A stretch of 64,000 bases of DNA from Actinoallomurus sp963736325 (GTDB lineage Bacteria > Actinomycetota > Actinomycetes > Streptosporangiales > Streptosporangiaceae): assembly GCA_963736325.1 (NCBI GenBank), contig CAVTOG010000016.1, forward strand, positions 568,189 through 632,188, read 5' to 3'. The notes beneath the pieces were generated by a model. That model did not search any database. It had not been told where the DNA came from and saw only the letters and a program-made list of their open reading frames with translations. Position 1 is the stretch's first letter; the number at the start of each line of letters is the position of its first letter. The position numbers and the translations under genes are program-made. This document shows, piece after piece, positions 24,198 to 32,682 of the stretch.

Positions 24198-25091
24198 ATG
24201 CGTCCTGTGTCTCGTGCGGCGGCCATTGTCGTGGTGCTTCTGTCCGGTATCGCGAGCCCGGTGTCCGCGGACACCGCGTCCGTTCGTACCGTGTACAGCT
24301 CGATCCCGGCGAACTTGCCGGGGAACGTGTCCAGTGTCGGGTTCGAGTCGCTCGGCACGAGCGAGTTCGGCGACGCGGTCGGCCTGGCCGCCGGCGGACG
24401 TCGGCTCCGCACGCTGACCGTAGTGTTCACGAGCGGTGCGTGCCAGGCGCGGCTGGCCGGCAACGTGTGCGTCACGACGCCGGGTGCGACCTTCAACGTG
24501 CCCATCACCGCGAGTATCTATGCCGTCGACAGCTCCAGTGGCAGCCCCGAACCCGGCGCGCTGATCACCTCGATCATCAGCAACGTCGCGATCCCGTTCC
24601 GGCCGTCACAAGACGACGTGCGATGCACCGGCCCCAACACCGGCAACTGGTTCAGCGCTGCCGACAACCAATGCTTCACCAACCTCGCGGTGAAGGTCAC
24701 ATTCGCGCTCCCGCTCGGCGTCACGCTGCCCACCAGGGTGGTCTGGACGGTCGCCTTCAACACCACGCACTCGGGTTACCACCCCATCGGCACGAGCGCG
24801 CCGTGCTTCACCTCCTCAGGCGGCTGCGGCTATGACTCGCTCAACATCGGCGTGCGCACCTTCCCCGGTTCACCATTCGTCGGGATCGACCTCGACCCCG
24901 ACGGCGTCATCCTCTTCTCCAACAACAGCGGCCTCAACTGCGGCGGACCCACTGACGTCCTGCGGCTCGCCACTCCGTGCTGGACCGGGCTCACCCCGCT
25001 CGGCGCGATCGCGGTCGCAGCGCCGATCCACGTGTCCGGCACACAGATGCAGAACCAGCCCGGCCAAAGCCAGGTGAACGGCGGCCGTTGA
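24198..25091 (+). CDS. Secreted protein, unknown function
   Basis: 297 residues. MRPVSRAAAIVVVLLSGIAS and the following SPVSADT form a Sec signal peptide. The mature chain is Ser/Thr/Gly/Asn-rich with several Cys, and looks like a beta-rich extracellular domain (VVFTSGACQARLAG, VVWTVAFNTTHSGYHP). No family recognised. The ATG at 24198 is chosen because the signal peptide begins there. The reading frame continues open past its stop for another 330 bases. Confidence 0.75.
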   Translation: MRPVSRAAAIVVVLLSGIASPVSADTASVRTVYSSIPANLPGNVSSVGFESLGTSEFGDAVGLAAGGRRLRTLTVVFTSGACQARLAGNVCVTTPGATFNVPITASIYAVDSSSGSPEPGALITSIISNVAIPFRPSQDDVRCTGPNTGNWFSAADNQCFTNLAVKVTFALPLGVTLPTRVVWTVAFNTTHSGYHPIGTSAPCFTSSGGCGYDSLNIGVRTFPGSPFVGIDLDPDGVILFSNNSGLNCGGPTDVLRLATPCWTGLTPLGAIAVAAPIHVSGTQMQNQPGQSQVNGGR

Positions 25092-25421
25092 CGCCTCCCA
25101 TCGCTGGACCTTGTCCCTGGGGAAGGGCTCACCATCGAGCCCGACCCCGAGGACGGCGACCTGGGATCGCGACGCCGAAACCTATCCACGACCCGTGACC
25201 CGCAGGTTCTCCAGAACACCCACGGGCCGCCGCTCAGCCACGCCACCATGACTGGCGGCGAGGTCGAGTACCTCCGCATCGATTGGATGCAGAACGCCAT
25301 CTACCAGATGGTCGTGACCACGGCATCGGACATGAATGTGGCCCGCCGGATCGAGCGCGGCGAAGTCGACCCGAACGCCGAAGCCGACCGAGAAACTAGC
25401 CCTGTTTCCCCAGATGGGTGA
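25092..25421 (+). pseudogene. Open frame directly after, and in phase with, the secreted-protein stop
   Basis: After the TGA at 25089-25091 the same frame stays open to a TGA at 25419. The later half looks protein-like (EYLRIDWMQNAIYQMVVTTA, then SDMNVARRIERGEVDPNAE). The only ATG is at 25248, without a ribosome-binding site, giving 57 residues. It may be the 3' remnant of another gene fused to this place, or a read-through tail. Not recognised. Confidence 0.35.
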
Positions 25422-25867
25422 TCGTTAACGGAGTTGCCGGGGGTCGATGCGGAGCAGGTCCAGGAGCGCGCAGAGTGCCCCACTTGGCGGACTCAAGTGC
25501 GTCCCCTTTGTCCCCAACTGCTTCTGACCTGGGCGGACTTAGGGACGCGGCGGGGGACACCACGGCGAGAACGGGCTGGAACATAAGGGCGTGCGCTGGG
25601 GCCGTCTGTGGGCCGTCGAAGGGCGGCCGGGGGTGACCGGCAACGACCAATGACAACTACTCGTATGCAGGACGGCGAAGACGCGCGTGGCCGCCGGCCG
25701 GCCGGCCCTCGGGTCGGGCATCCGGCCCTTCCGGGCCGACCCGGCCCGAACCGGTCGGCCGTCCGCCCAGAATGCGATGAGATCCAGAGAAGAGCCCTTA
25801 TGTCGCACGGACGCCGGAGCGCTCCACGTGCGCATGTTTGCGCGTATCAGTGGTCGCTCGGGTATGT
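25422..25867. other. Intergenic stretch, no gene seen
   Basis: It contains G/C-rich palindromic tracts (GGCCGGCCGGCC near 25696) and the right copy of the 18-bp repeat, but no frame with convincing codon use. Confidence 0.5.
25600..25617 (+). repeat. 18-bp direct repeat, right copy
   Basis: GGCCGTCTGTGGGCCGTC matches 22486-22503 with one mismatch, in the same orientation. Confidence 0.4.
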
Positions 25868-26983
25868 TCAGGTCGGTGATTGCGGCGTCTCAGCGAGCCT
25901 CTCTTGGAGTTTGGCGTGCCGGAATTGGTAGACAGGTCCCACCGTGCGCAGAAGGTGTCTGCTCCGCGCGTCTTCCAGGAATGAGATCAGCCGCAGCGGG
26001 AGCTTGTACCGGGTCGTGAGTCGCACCGCGGCCACTGCGGTGTCGAGGGCGGCGGAACCAGGCGAGCTTACGGCGGTGCTGTCGAAACGTCTGGTGATCA
26101 ATGTGCCGCCGAGCCCCAACACGAGCCCGACCAGCAGCACGAGCGGAAGCACGACGGAGAGTCTGGACGCGAGCCCAGATGCGAGCCCGGGCACGAGCCT
26201 GACCGTGAGTCTGGCCAGGAGCCCGAACACGGGTATGAACACGAGCCCGGCGTTTCTGTCGTGGCGCCAGACATCCGCAGGCCCGAGCGAGCGTTCGTCA
26301 ACGCCTGTGTGCCTCGCGAGCCCGCGAAGGGCGACCCCCGCAAGTCCGGAGGTGAGCCCAACCGGGAACCCGGTCAGGAGCCCGGCTGAGAACCCGGACA
26401 CGAGCCCGGCTGAGAGCCCGGCCAGGAGCCCGGCTACGACCCCGGTCACGAGCCCGAACATGAGATTTTGCAACGCGCTCCGATAGGTAAGGCGGGCGAT
26501 CCGTCTTGGTGTGATCGTGATCGGTACCTCTCGCGAGTACCCGATCGAGGATCCGAAGAAGGTCATAAGCCCAAACACGAGCCCGACCGAGAGCCCAAGC
26601 CCAAGCCCGATGACGAGTTCGTTCGCGAGCACGGTCGCGACGGCGGACACGATCATTCGGGAGCGGAGAGTCGTCCAGGTTGGGATGTGCCACCAGGCGA
26701 GATCCGAGGTGTGCTGTTCGGTGAGCCGGGCAGCGAGGTAGCGCAGCGTGCGTTCGGCGGTGGCCACGGTGTAACGAGGGTTTGGACGTCCAGGGCGGGG
26801 TGTATACGCGGCGGTGATGGCTTGGTCGAGGAGATGGGTTTCGATGTCGACAGCGGTAGGAAATCGTGAGGCGTCGAGGAGCTCATCGGCCTCGAATTTC
26901 GGTGACAACGACGGACTGGAAGACGGCCACGGAGCCTTCTGGCCATTTCGGATGATCCCAGCAGGGTCATAGACAGCGCCCAC
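25868..26983 (-). CDS. Membrane tail of a NACHT-type NTPase, NTPase domain missing
   Basis: 371 residues. In actinobacterial NACHT NTPases the region after the NTPase contains DELLD..RFPT...ETHLLDQ, a motif like AERTLRYLAARL and DLAWWHI, then Gly/Leu-rich membrane repeats, and finally YQFRHAKLQERLAE. All of these are present here in order. The N-terminal P-loop/NACHT domain is absent: only about 35 unrelated residues precede DELLD. The start (near 26983) is uncertain. The membrane part has an unusual GL/GS/AGL repeat (LVTGVVAGLLAGLSAGLVSG). It is probably a decapitated defence/signalling ATPase. Confidence 0.65.
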   Translation of the reverse strand: MGAVYDPAGIIRNGQKAPWPSSSPSLSPKFEADELLDASRFPTAVDIETHLLDQAITAAYTPRPGRPNPRYTVATAERTLRYLAARLTEQHTSDLAWWHIPTWTTLRSRMIVSAVATVLANELVIGLGLGLSVGLVFGLMTFFGSSIGYSREVPITITPRRIARLTYRSALQNLMFGLVTGVVAGLLAGLSAGLVSGFSAGLLTGFPVGLTSGLAGVALRGLARHTGVDERSLGPADVWRHDRNAGLVFIPVFGLLARLTVRLVPGLASGLASRLSVVLPLVLLVGLVLGLGGTLITRRFDSTAVSSPGSAALDTAVAAVRLTTRYKLPLRLISFLEDARSRHLLRTVGPVYQFRHAKLQERLAETPQSPT

Positions 26984-26987
26984 GAAA

Positions 26988-27017
26988 GAACGCCCTGGCC
27001 GTCCGGCCAGGGCGTTC
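26988..27017 (-). terminator. Strong hairpin terminator of phoU
   Basis: GAACGCCCTGGCC and GGCCAGGGCGTTC form a perfect 13-bp stem with a 4-base loop, followed on the minus strand by TTTCG. It lies 15 bp after the phoU stop. Confidence 0.85.
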
Positions 27018-27032
27018 GGTGTTCGTGCCGGG

Positions 27033-27698
27033 TCACGTCACCAGGTCGGCGATCTCCTCCGGGTGCTGGCCGGTGACCAGGTAGACGACGTTCTCCGCGA
27101 CGTGTACCGCGTGGTCGGCGAAGCGTTCGAAGTAGCGGCCGGCCAGGGAGATGTCCACGGCGGGTTCGACGCCGTGGGTCCACTTCGGGGACAAGAGCAT
27201 GTCGAACAGTTTGCGGTGGAGTCGGTCCATCTGGTCGTCGTCGGTGTCGAGTTCCAGGCCCATCGCGACGTCCTGCGAGGCGATCACGCTGCCCGCCTTC
27301 GCGATCATGCGTTCGGCGATCTGGCCCATCTCCAGCACGGTCGCCTGGAGCTCCGGCGGGATCGCCGGCTCGGGGTGGCGGCGTCGTGCGGTCTTGGCCA
27401 GGTGGACGGCGAGGTCGCCCATGCGTTCCAGGTCACCGCTCATCCGCAGCGATGTGATCAGCGCCCGCAGGTCGCTGGCGACCGGCTGCTGACGTGCCAT
27501 GAGGTCGAAGACCGTCTGTTCGATCTCCTCTTCGAGCTTGTTGACGTGTTCGTCGGCGCTGATCACCTCTTCGGCGAGGCGCAGGTCCGCGTCGAGCAAC
27601 GCCGTACTCGCGCGCGCCATCGCCGACCGCACCAGCCGAGTCATCTCCACGAGCTTGTCGGAGAGTCCGTCGAGCTCTTCGTGGTAGGCGTCTCGCAT
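27033..27698 (-). CDS. phoU: Phosphate signalling regulator PhoU
   Basis: 221 residues, all-helical, with two PhoU repeats (MRDAYHEELDGLSDKLVEMT, then MSGDLERMGDLAVHLAKTAR, and FERFADHAVHVAENVVYL). It links the Pst transporter to the histidine kinase and dampens Pho signalling when phosphate is plentiful. It is divergent from senX3-regX3, a conserved actinobacterial arrangement. Confidence 0.95.
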   Translation of the reverse strand: MRDAYHEELDGLSDKLVEMTRLVRSAMARASTALLDADLRLAEEVISADEHVNKLEEEIEQTVFDLMARQQPVASDLRALITSLRMSGDLERMGDLAVHLAKTARRRHPEPAIPPELQATVLEMGQIAERMIAKAGSVIASQDVAMGLELDTDDDQMDRLHRKLFDMLLSPKWTHGVEPAVDISLAGRYFERFADHAVHVAENVVYLVTGQHPEEIADLVT

Positions 27699-27748
27699 TT
27701 GATTCCTTTGGATTCGAGGCGGTTCAGTCCAGTCAACAGAATGAGGGG

Positions 27749-27792
27749 GTGCCGTGAACGGTTACGGATTTGAAGGTGAACTTTGGACGAAC
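27749..27792 (-). promoter_or_regulatory. PHO box: four 11-bp units
   Basis: Read on the minus strand from 27792, the sequence is GTTCGTCCAAA, GTTCACCTTCA, AATCCGTAACC, GTTCACGGCAC, each exactly 11 bp. Units 1, 2 and 4 match the PhoP/RegX3-type direct repeat (GTTCACC core). It lies between phoU and senX3 and probably mediates autoregulation. Confidence 0.7.
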
Positions 27793-27854
27793 GTCATTGC
27801 AGGTGAGGGGAGGCGGGAGCAGAGGTGGTCAGAGTCCCGCCTACGATCCAAGAT

Positions 27855-29024
27855 GTGAATGTGGAGGTTCTCGCAAGTCTGGTCGGTGCCGCCGGAATCG
27901 TGACCGGACTGGTGACCGGACTGGCCGTACGGGCGAGTGAGCGAGCCCAGCGGTCGTCCGAGGCACCCCCGCCGGTGTCCGGGCTCCCGGCAGGTGTCGC
28001 CTCCGTGCTGAGCGTACTCCGCTCGTCGGCGGTCGTCGTGGACAGCGAAGACCGCGTGCTGCGCGCCAGTTCGGCCGCGCGCGCCTTCGGTCTCGTCAGC
28101 GGAGATCGCCTCGTGATCGATCCGCTGCTGACGATGGCGCGCCTCGTACGCCGTGACGGCGAGATCAGGGAGCAGGAGATCGAGGTCGCCCACGGGCGGC
28201 GGGAGGCACGGTGGTTCGCCGTGCGCGTCGCGCCGATGGGCACGCACGGCCTCGTCCTCGTCCTGGCCGAGGACCTCACCGACATGCACCGCGTCGAGGC
28301 GGTGCGCCGCGACTTCGTGGCCAACGTCAGCCACGAGCTGAAGACGCCCGTCGGCGCGCTCTCCCTGCTGGCCGAGACGATCGAGGACGCCGCCGACGAC
28401 CCGGTGGCGGTACGCCGTTTCGCCCAGCGCATGCAGCACGAGTCGCTGCGCCTGACCAACGTCGTTCAGGATCTCATCACCCTCTCCCGCCTCCAGGGCG
28501 CCGAGCCCGTCAAGGAGCCCAAGGTCGTAGAGCTGGACGATGTCGTCCACGACGCCGTCGACCGATGCCGGCTCAAGGCCGAGCCCAAGGACATCACCCT
28601 CGCCATCGGAGGTTGCGAGGGCCTGACCGTCAGCGGCGACGAGGAACTCCTCATCACCGCCGTCCGCAACTTCATCGACAACGCCGTCGCCTACAGCCCC
28701 GCGCACACCAGAGTCGTCATCTGCACCCGGCAGGCCGACGAGCAACATGCGGAGATCAGCGTCACCGACCAGGGCATCGGCATTCCCGAGGCCGACCTGC
28801 AACGGATCTTCGAGCGCTTCTACCGGGTGGACCCCGCGCGCTCGCGGCAGACCGGGGGGACCGGGCTCGGTCTCGCCATCGTCAAGCACGCCGCGAGCCG
28901 GCACCGGGGCGAGGTGAACGTCTGGAGCAAGGAAGGCTCCGGCTCGACCTTCACCATCCGCCTGCCGCTCATCACCACCTCCGCACCTGCGAAGGACAAC
29001 CCCGACCTGGAGGACCCCCAGTGA
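27855..29024 (+). CDS. senX3: Phosphate sensor histidine kinase
   Basis: 389 residues. A single N-terminal membrane segment (SLVGAAGIVTGLVTGLAV) is followed by a PAS-like domain (about 50-140), HisKA with phospho-His in NVSHELKTPVGALSLLAE, then HATPase with NFIDNAVAYSP, DQGIGIPEADLQRIFERFYR and GGTGLGLAIVKH. The GTG at 27855 is favoured because the conserved N terminus begins there; 27825 is possible. It overlaps regX3 by 4 bp and faces phoU. Confidence 0.94.
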   Translation: MNVEVLASLVGAAGIVTGLVTGLAVRASERAQRSSEAPPPVSGLPAGVASVLSVLRSSAVVVDSEDRVLRASSAARAFGLVSGDRLVIDPLLTMARLVRRDGEIREQEIEVAHGRREARWFAVRVAPMGTHGLVLVLAEDLTDMHRVEAVRRDFVANVSHELKTPVGALSLLAETIEDAADDPVAVRRFAQRMQHESLRLTNVVQDLITLSRLQGAEPVKEPKVVELDDVVHDAVDRCRLKAEPKDITLAIGGCEGLTVSGDEELLITAVRNFIDNAVAYSPAHTRVVICTRQADEQHAEISVTDQGIGIPEADLQRIFERFYRVDPARSRQTGGTGLGLAIVKHAASRHRGEVNVWSKEGSGSTFTIRLPLITTSAPAKDNPDLEDPQ

Positions 29025-29707
29025 CCCGAGTACTCGTCGTCGAGGACGAGGAGTCGTTCAGCGACGCGCTGTCGTACATGCTCCGCAAAGAGGGATTCGA
29101 GGTCGCCGTCGCGGCGAGCGGCCCGGACGCCCTGGAGTCGTTCGACCGTGCCGGCGCCGACCTCGTCCTGCTCGACCTGATGCTGCCCGGGCTGCCCGGC
29201 ACCGAGGTGTGCAGGGAGCTGCGCACCAAGTCCAACGTCCCCGTCATCATGCTCACGGCCAAGGACAGCGAGGTCGACAAGGTCGTCGGCCTGGAGCTCG
29301 GCGCGGACGACTATGTCACCAAGCCGTTCTCCTCGCGGGAGCTGGTGGCCCGTATCCGTGCCGTGCTGCGCCGCCGTGGCGACGTCGAGGAGCTCGCACC
29401 GCCGACTCTGGAGGCGGGGCCGGTACGCATGGACGTCGAGCGCCACGTCGTCACCGTCGTCGGGCGCGAGGTGCCGCTTCCGTTGAAGGAGTTCGAACTC
29501 CTGGAGGTGCTGCTGCGCAACGCCGGGCGCGTCCTGACCCGCATGCAGCTGATCGACCGGGTCTGGGGGGCCGACTACGTCGGCGACACCAAGACCCTGG
29601 ACGTGCACATCAAGCGGCTGAGGGCGAAGATCGAGCCTTCGCCGTCGACGCCGAGGTTCATCGTGACCGTACGGGGCCTGGGCTACAAGTTCGAGCCGGA
29701 CCAGTGA
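29021..29707 (+). CDS. regX3: OmpR/PhoB-family response regulator
   Basis: 228 residues. The receiver has the acidic pair in VVEDEE, phospho-Asp in LVLLDLMLPG, and Lys in VTKPFSSRE. The C-terminal winged helix carries LKEFELLEVLLRNAGRVLTR and TVRGLGYKFE. GTG overlaps the kinase stop. It is activated by SenX3 under phosphate limitation. Confidence 0.95.
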   Translation: MTRVLVVEDEESFSDALSYMLRKEGFEVAVAASGPDALESFDRAGADLVLLDLMLPGLPGTEVCRELRTKSNVPVIMLTAKDSEVDKVVGLELGADDYVTKPFSSRELVARIRAVLRRRGDVEELAPPTLEAGPVRMDVERHVVTVVGREVPLPLKEFELLEVLLRNAGRVLTRMQLIDRVWGADYVGDTKTLDVHIKRLRAKIEPSPSTPRFIVTVRGLGYKFEPDQ

Positions 29708-29709
29708 TC

Positions 29710-29748
29710 CCTGTTCGCGGGACCCGCCGTACGGGCCCCGCGAACAGG
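29710..29748. terminator. Bidirectional hairpin terminator
   Basis: CCTGTTCGCGGG and CCCGCGAACAGG form a perfect 12-bp stem between the convergent regX3 and lipoprotein genes. Confidence 0.8.
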
Positions 29749-29750
29749 TG

Positions 29751-30551
29751 TCAGGCCGTGGTCTTCGGCTTCTTCTTGGCCTTGGCCGCCGTGCTCGGCT
29801 TCGCCTGGGGCTTGGCCGGCGGCGGCTGGACGGCCGGAGGCTGGGCGACCGGAGGGTTGGACACCGGCACCGCGGCCGGGGCGAACGTCGCGTAGGAGCC
29901 GGCCCGCGGCACGACCGGAACGTTCAGCGAGATCACGCCGGCCTGCTGGAAGTGGAACGTCAGGCGCACCGTCTCGCCGCCCGAGAACTCCTTCGCGAGG
30001 CCGGTCAGGACGATCTCCGAACTGGGCGCGGCGGGTGCAGGCGCGGGCGCGGGTGCCGACGGCACCGGCGTGGCGGAGGGGGTCTTGCCGGGCACGGTCT
30101 TGCCCGGCGCGGACGGGCGGCGCGACGCCGGCGTACGGCTCGGCAGGGGAGTCGCGCTGGCGGTGGGAGCGGGCGGCTTGGCCCCGGCACGCTGGACCGT
30201 CGTGATGAGCTTGCCGGGCGGCAGCGCGACGCCGCCGCCGGTGACGTCCGCCGTCTTGGCCACGCCCTGGGCCTCGACCGCGACGAGCTTGTCCGCTGTG
30301 GCGGCGCGGTTGACGAACCAGGCGTACAGCGGCGCGTTTCCGCCGGCCGGGAGACGCTGGCCGGGCGCCGGGCCGAGCAGGAAGACGTTGCGGATGTCGA
30401 CCAGGTGCGCGGAGGCGTTGACACCCTCGGCGAGCTGGGTCGGCAGCGTCGTCTGCGGGGTGCGGCCGGCGGCGCAGGCGGTCACCATCGGGGCGACGGC
30501 GAAGGCGCCCGCGACGGCGATTGCGACGGACCGGCGGCTGTTGCGGCTCAC
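29751..30551 (-). CDS. Lipoprotein with Pro/Ala-rich linkers, unknown function
   Basis: 266 residues. Signal peptide with lipobox VTAC (Cys26). A beta-sandwich-like domain follows (HLVDIRNVFLLGPAPG, PLYAWFVNRAATADKLVAVE), is interrupted by a Pro/Ala/Ser-rich insert around residues 130-175, and resumes in SSEIVLTGLAKEFSGGETVR and LTFHFQQAG. The fold resembles the PCuAC-type copper-chaperone lipoproteins, but the expected Met/His metal ligands are not obvious. It ends in a Lys/Pro/Ala-rich tail. Confidence 0.75.
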   Translation of the reverse strand: MSRNSRRSVAIAVAGAFAVAPMVTACAAGRTPQTTLPTQLAEGVNASAHLVDIRNVFLLGPAPGQRLPAGGNAPLYAWFVNRAATADKLVAVEAQGVAKTADVTGGGVALPPGKLITTVQRAGAKPPAPTASATPLPSRTPASRRPSAPGKTVPGKTPSATPVPSAPAPAPAPAAPSSEIVLTGLAKEFSGGETVRLTFHFQQAGVISLNVPVVPRAGSYATFAPAAVPVSNPPVAQPPAVQPPPAKPQAKPSTAAKAKKKPKTTA

Positions 30552-30646
30552 GGCGTCGTTCTCTCCTTGGAGTGGGGCTTTCGAAGGCGCGCGAAAACGC
30601 CACAGGGAAGCGTAGCGATGCCTTGTGGAGAACGAGACTCGGGGGG

Positions 30647-31369
30647 CTAGCTCGGGGTCTGCAGGGCCCGCAGCTCGGCGGTGAGGTTGCGGTCCACGGG
30701 GACGCTCCTCAGCACGGTGCGCACGATCCGGTCGGTGCGCACGAGCACGGCGGTCAGCCCGGCCGCCTTGTACGCCGAGGACAGCACCCGGTCGGGGTCT
30801 TCGCCGACGGCGCCCACGCCGCGCGTGGTCGTCTCGGCCAGCCGGTGCACGTCGGCGGCGTCCTTGCCCGTACGCCCGTCGGCGATCAGCCAGACCTGCA
30901 GCTGTAGGTAACCGGCCTGGCGGGCGATGTTCGTCACGGCCGCGTCGCAGGCGCAGGCGGCCGGTACGACGATGACGACGCCGGCGACGTTGATGAAGTC
31001 GGTGAGCGCGACCCGCTTGGTGCCCACGACGACGGTGCCCGGCGGGAGCGGTCCGCCGATCTCGCCGGCGCGCAGACGCGTCGGCCCGGTGGGCGGCACC
31101 TGGATCGTACGAGGGGCGGGGCGCGGGGAGACGACGGTCATCAGCACGCCGCTGATGAGGGCGACGAGCACGGCGCTCGCGATGAAGGGTGCGGCGATGC
31201 CGTAGCGGGTGAAGGGGCGTCCGAGTCGCTGCCAGCGGGCACGGCGGCGTTGCTGTCGCAGCTCGCGGCGGTATGCGATGACATCGCGGTCAAGCTCCCG
31301 CGCGTCATCGGGCACGACGACATCGGCCTTGGGTAGCCCGTAGTCGTCATGGTCGCCATGAAGCCCCAC
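30647..31369 (-). CDS. Membrane-anchored protein, unknown function
   Basis: 240 residues. The cytoplasmic N terminus is rich in Arg (ELRQQRRRARWQRLG), then comes one membrane helix (AAPFIASAVLVALISGVLMT) and an extracellular domain with VVIVVPAACACDAAV and LQLQVWLIADGRTG. The C-A-C pair might be redox-active or metal-binding, but there is no clear thioredoxin CxxC. The GTG at 31369 has GAAGG upstream; a longer frame to 31492 lacks one. Confidence 0.65.
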   Translation of the reverse strand: MGLHGDHDDYGLPKADVVVPDDARELDRDVIAYRRELRQQRRRARWQRLGRPFTRYGIAAPFIASAVLVALISGVLMTVVSPRPAPRTIQVPPTGPTRLRAGEIGGPLPPGTVVVGTKRVALTDFINVAGVVIVVPAACACDAAVTNIARQAGYLQLQVWLIADGRTGKDAADVHRLAETTTRGVGAVGEDPDRVLSSAYKAAGLTAVLVRTDRIVRTVLRSVPVDRNLTAELRALQTPS

Positions 31370-31662
31370 GCTGCACCTACCTTCTCGGACCGCTACGAGC
31401 GTCGCGCGGATTTCGGCGCCCGCCGCGTCTCGCGCGGTGAGCGTCAGATCCGTGTCAACCCGTCCATCTCCAGTATGAGCCGCTTCCGCCAAAGTGTGCG
31501 CGGGAGCGCCCCAATCAGATCCAAGAGGCCCCGTGTTGCATGGGTTTCATCGTTTGTCAATACCCTAATTACCGTGCTGACCTGCGCATATGCCTGTAAC
31601 GCCGGTTCGGCAGGTCCCTGCAGCGTGCTACCCTTATCCGTAGCGGAAGGGGTACTTGTCAC

Positions 31663-32145
31663 ATGACTTTCAAGGTCGGCGACACTGTCGTCTACCCCCA
31701 TCATGGGGCTGCTCGGATCGAAGCCATCGAGACTCGTGCCATCAAGGGTCAGGACAAGACCTACCTGGTGCTAAAGGTCGACAAAGGCGATCTCACCGTT
31801 CGTGTCCCCGCGGAGAATGCCGAGTTGGTGGGCGTTCGTGACGTAGTGGGCCAGGAGGGTTTGGAGAAGGTGTTCGAGGTGCTTCGCGCACCATACACCG
31901 AAGAACCTACCAACTGGTCGCGGCGTTACAAGGCGAACCTCGAGAAGCTCGCGTCCGGCGACGTCAACAAGGTCGCCGAGGTCGTTCGTGATCTCTGGCG
32001 GCGTGACAAGGAGCGCGGCCTGTCGGCGGGCGAGAAGCGCATGCTGGCCAAGGCGCGGCAGATACTCGTCAGCGAGCTCGCGCTCGCCGAGAAGACCAAT
32101 GAGGACAAGGCCGAGGCGCTCCTCGACGAAGTTCTGGCCGGTTAG
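31663..32145 (+). CDS. carD: CarD-family RNA polymerase-binding regulator
   Basis: 160 residues. The N-terminal RNAP-interaction domain (FKVGDTVVYPHHGAARIEAI) is followed by the helical DNA-binding part (WSRRYKANLEKLASGD, LWRRDKERGLSAGEKRML). CarD stabilises open complexes, chiefly at rRNA promoters, and is essential in mycobacteria. It lies 5 bp before ispF, with no ispD between. Confidence 0.96.
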   Translation: MTFKVGDTVVYPHHGAARIEAIETRAIKGQDKTYLVLKVDKGDLTVRVPAENAELVGVRDVVGQEGLEKVFEVLRAPYTEEPTNWSRRYKANLEKLASGDVNKVAEVVRDLWRRDKERGLSAGEKRMLAKARQILVSELALAEKTNEDKAEALLDEVLAG

Positions 32146-32150
32146 GCACA

Positions 32151-32633
32151 TTGGCAACGCGTATTCCACGGGTGGGCGTCGGAGTCGACGTCCACCCGTT
32201 CGGTTCTGGGCGCCCCTTGCGGGTCGCCGGCCTTGACTGGCCTGACCAGGGTGACGGCCTCGAAGGCCACTCCGACGGTGACGTCGCCGCCCACGCGATC
32301 TGCGATGCCCTCCTGACCGCCGCCGGGCTCGGTGACCTGGGCGCGGTCTTCGGCACGTCCGACCGCCGCTGGGCCGGTGCCGCCGGTGTGGAGCTCCTGC
32401 GGGAGGTCCACCGGCTGCTCACGGAGGCCGGCCACGAGATCGGCAACGTCGCCGTCCAGGTCGTCGGCAACCGCCCCAAGATCGGCCCGCGCCGTGCGGA
32501 GGCGCAGAAGGTCCTGAGCGAGGCGCTGGGCGGCGCTTCGGTGAGCGTCTCCGGCACCACGACCGACGGCCTGGGACTGACGGGCCGTGGTGAGGGCCTC
32601 GCGGCGATCGCGACGGCTCTGATCCTGACCTGA
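32151..32633 (+). CDS. ispF: 2-C-methyl-D-erythritol 2,4-cyclodiphosphate synthase
   Basis: 160 residues. Zinc ligands are in GVDVHPF (Asp13, His15) and GHSDGDVAAHAICDALL; the C-terminal TTTDGLGLTGRGEGLAA is typical. It catalyses the fifth step of the MEP isoprenoid pathway. The TTG at 32151 gives the full length; a GTG at 32172 is an alternative. In most actinobacteria ispD lies between carD and ispF; here it is absent. Confidence 0.94.
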   Translation: MATRIPRVGVGVDVHPFGSGRPLRVAGLDWPDQGDGLEGHSDGDVAAHAICDALLTAAGLGDLGAVFGTSDRRWAGAAGVELLREVHRLLTEAGHEIGNVAVQVVGNRPKIGPRRAEAQKVLSEALGGASVSVSGTTTDGLGLTGRGEGLAAIATALILT

Positions 32634-32682
32634 CAGGTGTCCCGGGCCCGTTGCGCGCGCCAGCGTGGCTCTGAGAGCTTTT

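Noticed and set aside
25915..25940. tRNA-Leu-like 5' half (GTGCCGGAATTGGTAGAC)
   Set aside because: The opposite strand of this stretch encodes the conserved YQFRHAK ending of the NACHT-type protein, and no matching anticodon, T-arm or acceptor partner follows.
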